Shown: positions 60,397 through 64,000 of the stretch, piece after piece
How the letters are laid out: every line of letters starts with the position of its first letter
Numbering within the stretch: position 1 is the first letter of the stretch
Source: Marichromatium bheemlicum
GTDB lineage: Bacteria; Pseudomonadota; Gammaproteobacteria; Chromatiales; Chromatiaceae
NCBI RefSeq assembly: GCF_012276755.1
Contig: NZ_JAAXKX010000002.1
Location: 248,001-312,000, forward strand
DNA length: 64,000 nt
Reading direction: 5' to 3'
Notes under the pieces: model-generated
What the model saw: the letters and a program-made list of their open reading frames with translations, nothing else
Told to the model about the DNA's origin: nothing
Databases searched by the model: none
Translations under genes and position numbers: made by a program

Positions 60397-60469
60397 CGAT
60401 ATGCCCCTGATTGGACGCCCCTGCGAACCCGGGTTAGAGTCGGCGCATCACCGCCGGAGGAGTGCGCGG

Positions 60470-60826
60470 ATGCAGCCCCCCAGATCCGAACTGCCGATCC
60501 ACGATGCCGCGGCAGCGCTCGCCAGCGTTGGCGGCGACCGCCCTCTGGCCGCTGAGCTGTTCACCGTGCTGCTCGCCGAGCTACCTGCCGAGCTCGAGGC
60601 ATTACGGACCTGCTGCGCCGAAGCCGACTGGCCCGGGCTGGCCGACTACGTCCACCAGATGCGCATCGTCATCCGTCACTGCGGCGTACCGGCACTCGAT
60701 GCCGAGCTGTCTGCACTCGAACGGGCCGCACGCATCGGAGATGCACAACGCGCCACAGCCACTCTCGCGGAGGTCGCAGCCCAGATCCAGCGCCTCGGCG
60801 TCATCATCGCCCCTAGCGCAAAATAA
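60470..60826 (+). CDS. Hpt-like small protein with altered phosphorylation motif
   Basis: A 118-residue helical protein behind a good GGAGGAG Shine-Dalgarno. The centre reads DYVHQMRIVIRHCGVPAL, which aligns with the Hpt motif AHxLKGxxxxxGxxxL: His62, Gly72 and Leu76 are kept, but Lys is Arg65 and the following Gly is Ile66. It may be a free phosphotransfer protein or a non-phosphorylated relative that only binds response regulators. It follows the exporter operon by 73 bases. Confidence 0.7.
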   Translation: MQPPRSELPIHDAAAALASVGGDRPLAAELFTVLLAELPAELEALRTCCAEADWPGLADYVHQMRIVIRHCGVPALDAELSALERAARIGDAQRATATLAEVAAQIQRLGVIIAPSAK

Positions 60827-61238
60827 CACGCAACGTACTCGCCCGTCTGAGTCGCCATCTGCCCTCGCCTTTGACCGACGCTCGGCGCGCACCGACCGAC
60901 CACCAGGCCCACGCCACGCCCGGCGATCAAATCCACTGATAGACAAAGCAAAAATTTAAGGGGCTGCAACCCGCCAACCTAGTTGATTCGAGGGGGCATC
61001 CCTGTAGGATAAAAACCTCTTCCGGTCGGTGCCTACCGACCACCATCCGGCGGCATCCGACCGTCACATCCGTACGCGTTCGCGCAGCATCTCGCGGGCA
61101 GGCCCCGCCTATCACGGCACAGACCAGTGCCGATCGAAGACTAATCGTGTATTGCCAGTATCGGCGATACCTGTCACGACGGCCGCCAGCCTCGCGCCGT
61201 ACGCGTGCCGTCATCACCCGGCCCCAAGGAGCGCAGCC
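60827..61238 (+). other. Gene-free gap upstream of the betaine genes
   Basis: These 412 bases contain no supportable gene. The AT-rich part near 60930-61020 holds a candidate sigma70 promoter (61005-61010 as -10), which leaves a leader of about 220 bases before the first methyltransferase. I see no clear riboswitch or terminator. Confidence 0.45.
60983..61010 (+). promoter_or_regulatory. Candidate promoter of the glycine betaine genes
   Basis: TTGATT (60983-60988) and TAGGAT (61005-61010) are separated by 16 bases, followed by the AT-rich AAAA. Salt induction would be expected for this pathway but nothing in the sequence proves it. Confidence 0.5.
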
Positions 61239-62060
61239 ATGTACAACCCCACGCATACGCACCAGGACTATGGCAACGACCCACTTGCGGTCAGACACAC
61301 CGATCACTACCAGGCCGAATACATCCAGTCCTTCGTCGAGAAGTGGGATCAGCTCATCGACTGGGACGGGCGCGCCCAGAGCGAGGGCGACTTCTTCGTC
61401 CGGATGCTGCGCGAGCACGGGGCGCGCAAGGTCCTCGACGTCGCCACCGGCACCGGGTTCCACTCGGTCCGTTTGCTCAAGGAGGGCTTCGAGGTCACCA
61501 GCGCCGATGGCAACCCCAACATGCTGGCCAAGGCCTTCGCCAACGCCCGCAGCCACGGCAAGCTGCTGCGCACCGTCCAGGCCGACTGGCGCTGGCTCAA
61601 TCAGGACGTCCACGACTACTACGACGCGGCCATCTGCCTCGGCAACTCCTTCACCCATCTGTTCGACGAGCGTGACCGCCGCAAGGCGCTCGCCGAGTTC
61701 TATGCCACGCTACGTCACGACGGCATCCTCATCATCGACCAGCGCAACTACGACGCCCTGCTCGATCACCAGGTCGAGCCCAGCCACAACTTCTACTACT
61801 GTGGCGACAACGTCCGCGCCACCCCCGAGCACGTCGACGACTCGCTCGCCCGCTTCCGCTACGAGTTCCCCGGCGATCACGTCTTCCATCTCAACATGTT
61901 CCCGCTGCGCAAGGACTACCTGCGTCGGCTGCTGCACGAGGTCGGCTTCCAGCGGGTAACGACCTACGGGGACTTCAAGGAGACCTATCGCGAGGACCAG
62001 CCCGACTTCTTCATCCACGTCGCCGAGAAACACTATCGCCAGGAGGACGAGCACGCATGA
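61239..62060 (+). CDS. gsmt: Glycine/sarcosine N-methyltransferase
   Basis: A 273-residue SAM-dependent enzyme (Halorhodospira halochloris GSMT about 268) that methylates glycine to sarcosine and then dimethylglycine. The SAM motif I is VLDVATGTGFHSVRLL (about residues 65-80). The family blocks CLGNSFTHLFDERDRRKAL and IIDQRNYDALLD follow. An AAGGAG Shine-Dalgarno precedes the ATG. Its stop overlaps the next gene by four bases. Together the two enzymes make the osmolyte glycine betaine from glycine using three SAM. Confidence 0.95.
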   Translation: MYNPTHTHQDYGNDPLAVRHTDHYQAEYIQSFVEKWDQLIDWDGRAQSEGDFFVRMLREHGARKVLDVATGTGFHSVRLLKEGFEVTSADGNPNMLAKAFANARSHGKLLRTVQADWRWLNQDVHDYYDAAICLGNSFTHLFDERDRRKALAEFYATLRHDGILIIDQRNYDALLDHQVEPSHNFYYCGDNVRATPEHVDDSLARFRYEFPGDHVFHLNMFPLRKDYLRRLLHEVGFQRVTTYGDFKETYREDQPDFFIHVAEKHYRQEDEHA

Positions 62061-62899
62061 GTACGCCCTACTCCGAGGTCGTCGAGACCGCCCGCAACTA
62101 TTACAACAGCGAGGATGCCGACAACTTCTACTTCCATATCTGGGGCGGCGAAGACATCCATATCGGCCTCTACCGACACGCCGACGAGGCGATCGCCACG
62201 GCCAGCCGCCGTACCATCGAACGCATGGCCGGGATCGCCGCCCCCATCACCCCGCAGACCCGGGTGCTCGATATCGGTTCGGGATTTGGCGGCGCAGCAC
62301 GCTACCTCGCCGCCAGCTTCGGCTGCACGGTGACCTGTCTGAATCTCAGCGAAAAGGAGAACGCACGCAATCGCGCGATGAATCGCGACCAGGGACTCGA
62401 CGGCCGCATCGCGGTACGTGACGGCAGTTTCGAATCGATCCCGCTCGGCGATGCCAGCGTCGATCTGGTGTGGTCGCAGGACGCCATCCTGCATAGCGGC
62501 GAGCGTGACCGGGTGGTCACCGAGGTCGCGCGGGTGTTGCGCCCGGGCGGGCACTTCGTCTTCACCGACCCGATGCAGGCCGATGACTGTCCATCCGGGG
62601 TGCTACAGCCGGTGCTCGAGCGCATCCATCTCAGCACCCTGGGCTCGTTCGCCTTCTATCGTCAGGCCGCGGCACGCCATGGGCTCGAGGAGGTCGAGAT
62701 CGTCGATCTCACCGATCAGCTTCCGGTGCACTATGCCCGGGTCGGCGCAGTACTGGAGGCCTCTCGTGAACAGCTCGCCGGCAAGGTATCGACGGACTAC
62801 GTGACACGCATGAAGACCGGACTCGAGCACTGGGTCGAGGCCGGGCGCGCCGGGTATCTGAGCTGGGGGATTATGCACTTTCGCAAGCGCGCCGACTGA
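62057..62899 (+). CDS. sdmt: Sarcosine/dimethylglycine N-methyltransferase
   Basis: A 280-residue SAM-dependent enzyme (Halorhodospira SDMT 279) that completes betaine synthesis by methylating dimethylglycine. SAM motif I is VLDIGSGFGGAARYLA (about residues 73-88). Other blocks are NLSEKENARNRAMNRDQGL, VWSQDAILHSGERDRV and FTDPMQADDCP. It is translationally coupled to the first enzyme. A perfect 12-bp hairpin (62941-62969) follows it. Confidence 0.95.
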   Translation: MSTPYSEVVETARNYYNSEDADNFYFHIWGGEDIHIGLYRHADEAIATASRRTIERMAGIAAPITPQTRVLDIGSGFGGAARYLAASFGCTVTCLNLSEKENARNRAMNRDQGLDGRIAVRDGSFESIPLGDASVDLVWSQDAILHSGERDRVVTEVARVLRPGGHFVFTDPMQADDCPSGVLQPVLERIHLSTLGSFAFYRQAAARHGLEEVEIVDLTDQLPVHYARVGAVLEASREQLAGKVSTDYVTRMKTGLEHWVEAGRAGYLSWGIMHFRKRAD

Positions 62900-62940
62900 G
62901 TCAGCGCCAACCGCTGCGCGCGCATGGTCATGAGTGCTAG

Positions 62941-62969
62941 GCGGATCGGGTGGCAAGCACCCGATCCGC
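62941..62969. terminator. Perfect 12-bp hairpin between convergent sdmt and csp genes
   Basis: GCGGATCGGGTG and its exact complement flank a five-base loop, about 40 bases from each stop codon. Neither strand has a U-run after it. Position suggests a bidirectional terminator or transcript-end stabiliser. Confidence 0.55.
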
Positions 62970-63012
62970 GTCCTGACCCACTCGGCCCAACGGGGCCAGG
63001 TGGGAGCAGGAA

Positions 63013-63225
63013 TTAGGCCGGGGTGACGTTCTCGGCCTGCGGACCCTTGGGGCCCTGGGTGACCTGCATCATCACCTGCTGGCCCTCGAGCAGGGTCTTG
63101 CGGCCAGCGCCATTGATCGCGCTGTAATGCACGAAGACGTCCTTGCCGCCTTCACGTGCAATGAAACCGTAGCCCTTCTCGTCGTTGAACCACTTCACCG
63201 TCCCGGAAACCATTTCGCCTGGCAT
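63013..63225 (-). CDS. csp: Cold-shock protein (CspA family)
   Basis: A 70-residue single cold-shock domain. RNP1 is KGYGFI and RNP2 is DVFVHYSAI in [26 protein letters not shown]. These proteins bind single-stranded RNA and DNA as RNA chaperones. I chose the ATG at 63225 (MPGEMVSG), behind a GAGG; starting four codons later is also possible. Cold induction is known for some members but cannot be inferred here. Confidence 0.94.
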   Translation of the reverse strand: MPGEMVSGTVKWFNDEKGYGFIAREGGKDVFVHYSAINGAGRKTLLEGQQVMMQVTQGPKGPQAENVTPA

Positions 63226-64000
63226 ATCAACCTCATCACAATATAAAGCACCGGCATTGATCTCGCCGGTATTGCTAAAAAACCCGCCATCCGCAAGCAA
63301 TACGGCAGCGGCTTCGTCACCATGCCACAACATGGCGAAGAATCGAACGGGGCCATAAGGCACCCGCAAAATCGGTCACGACACAGGGTGTCGCACCACA
63401 TCCGTTATCGACCGCAGTCGATGAACGAGACCAGGCTTCCGCTTGGTACACCGATCAGCGAACCCCGCCAGCAGGGTCTTGAGGATCGGTTTACCACCAC
63501 GGGCACGAACACGATGTCACCACGTGGGGATGACCATGGCAGTCGTGACCGGGGGGAAGGGGCATCGTCCTGCTCGAGCACCGACAGAGTCGTCGCAACC
63601 CGCCCTTCCGGGCGACAGCAACCTCCTCAGCGACCTCGAGACCAGTGGCCCCATGCGATTGATCGAGCGGTATTGGTTCCGGGCGGGACGACCACGCAGC
63701 GCCGACAAACTGGCGACACGGGGGCGGCTGATCGAGCACTCGCGACAAGGTCGACGGCTCGGCAGCGGACTCCGATTCCATGGGGTCCCGCACAACTATC
63801 CTTCCATCAAGCACACGCATCCGGCGTATTCGTTCTCAACGGTGATGCATCCTGCACCACCAATGCTTCGACGTCATTATGCGATGCTCTTTCACCAGTG
63901 TAAACCGGAGATAGTGATCGCATCATGATCCACCCGTCTTTGTGTTCTTCATTGCCGTACCCATCAACACATGACGACAATCGAGATCGATCGTCGTCAA
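63226..64000. other. Stretch without a supportable gene, ending in an inverted repeat
   Basis: No reading in these 775 bases has the codon pattern, start signal or recognisable motif of a gene. At the edge, 63972-63999 is an inverted repeat (arms TGACGACAATCGA and TCGATCGTCGTCA, one mismatch, two-base centre) that could be the terminator of a gene lying outside the window. The part next to 63225 should hold the cold-shock gene promoter and leader. Confidence 0.45.

Noticed and set aside
63443-63928. Possible 161-codon gene at the right end
   Set aside because: No Shine-Dalgarno, no recognisable domain, mixed composition, and overlapping frames of similar quality exist on both strands.

Overview
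This is one stretch of a GC-rich bacterial chromosome from a gammaproteobacterium. The gene order on both sides of rpoBC, the hemA-prfA-prmC and TPR-ispE-tRNA(Gln)-prs-rplY-pth blocks, and a glycine/sarcosine plus sarcosine/dimethylglycine methyltransferase pair at the right end fit a halotolerant purple sulfur bacterium (Chromatiaceae or Ectothiorhodospiraceae). That placement is inference: the window holds no photosynthesis or sulfur-oxidation gene. I found no rRNA, CRISPR array, prophage or insertion sequence.

Bases 1-30,170 (almost all on the minus strand) are one continuous information-processing super-cluster. In transcription order it runs: tRNA-Tyr, tRNA-Gly, tRNA-Thr, tuf, tRNA-Trp, secE, nusG, rplK, rplA, rplJ, rplL, rpoB, rpoC, rpsL, rpsG, fusA, a second tuf, then the S10 block (rpsJ-rplC-D-W-B-rpsS-rplV-rpsC-rplP-rpmC-rpsQ), the spc block (rplN-X-E-rpsN-H-rplF-R-rpsE-rpmD-rplO-secY-rpmJ) and the start of the alpha block (rpsM, rpsK, cut by the window edge). 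Two near-consensus sigma70 promoters stand out, one before tRNA-Tyr and one before rpsL. Several intergenic hairpins look like attenuators or processing sites. RpoC carries an extra segment of about 100 residues next to the rim helices.

Bases 30,455-50,500 hold housekeeping genes: UDP-glucose dehydrogenase, a FadL-type outer-membrane channel, pth, rplY, prs, tRNA-Gln, ispE, a secreted TPR protein (lolB is missing from its usual place), then divergently hemA-prfA-prmC. These are followed by a PlsC-type acyltransferase, a MoeB/ThiF-type adenylyltransferase with unknown neighbours, ubiA, recG, yjbQ, an MltB-type lytic transglycosylase and ridA.

Bases 50,600-60,830 hold purC, a DUF302 protein and a short class-III-like hybrid cluster protein (hcp) with an FNR/DNR-type operator. 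The DNR-type regulator gene lies convergent to hcp. Next come a small membrane protein and an ABC export operon (adaptor, ATPase, two permeases) with a membrane diguanylate cyclase inserted between ATPase and permeases, then a small Hpt-like protein. Bases 61,239-62,899 encode the two-enzyme route from glycine to glycine betaine. A cold-shock protein and a 775-base stretch without a supportable gene close the window.
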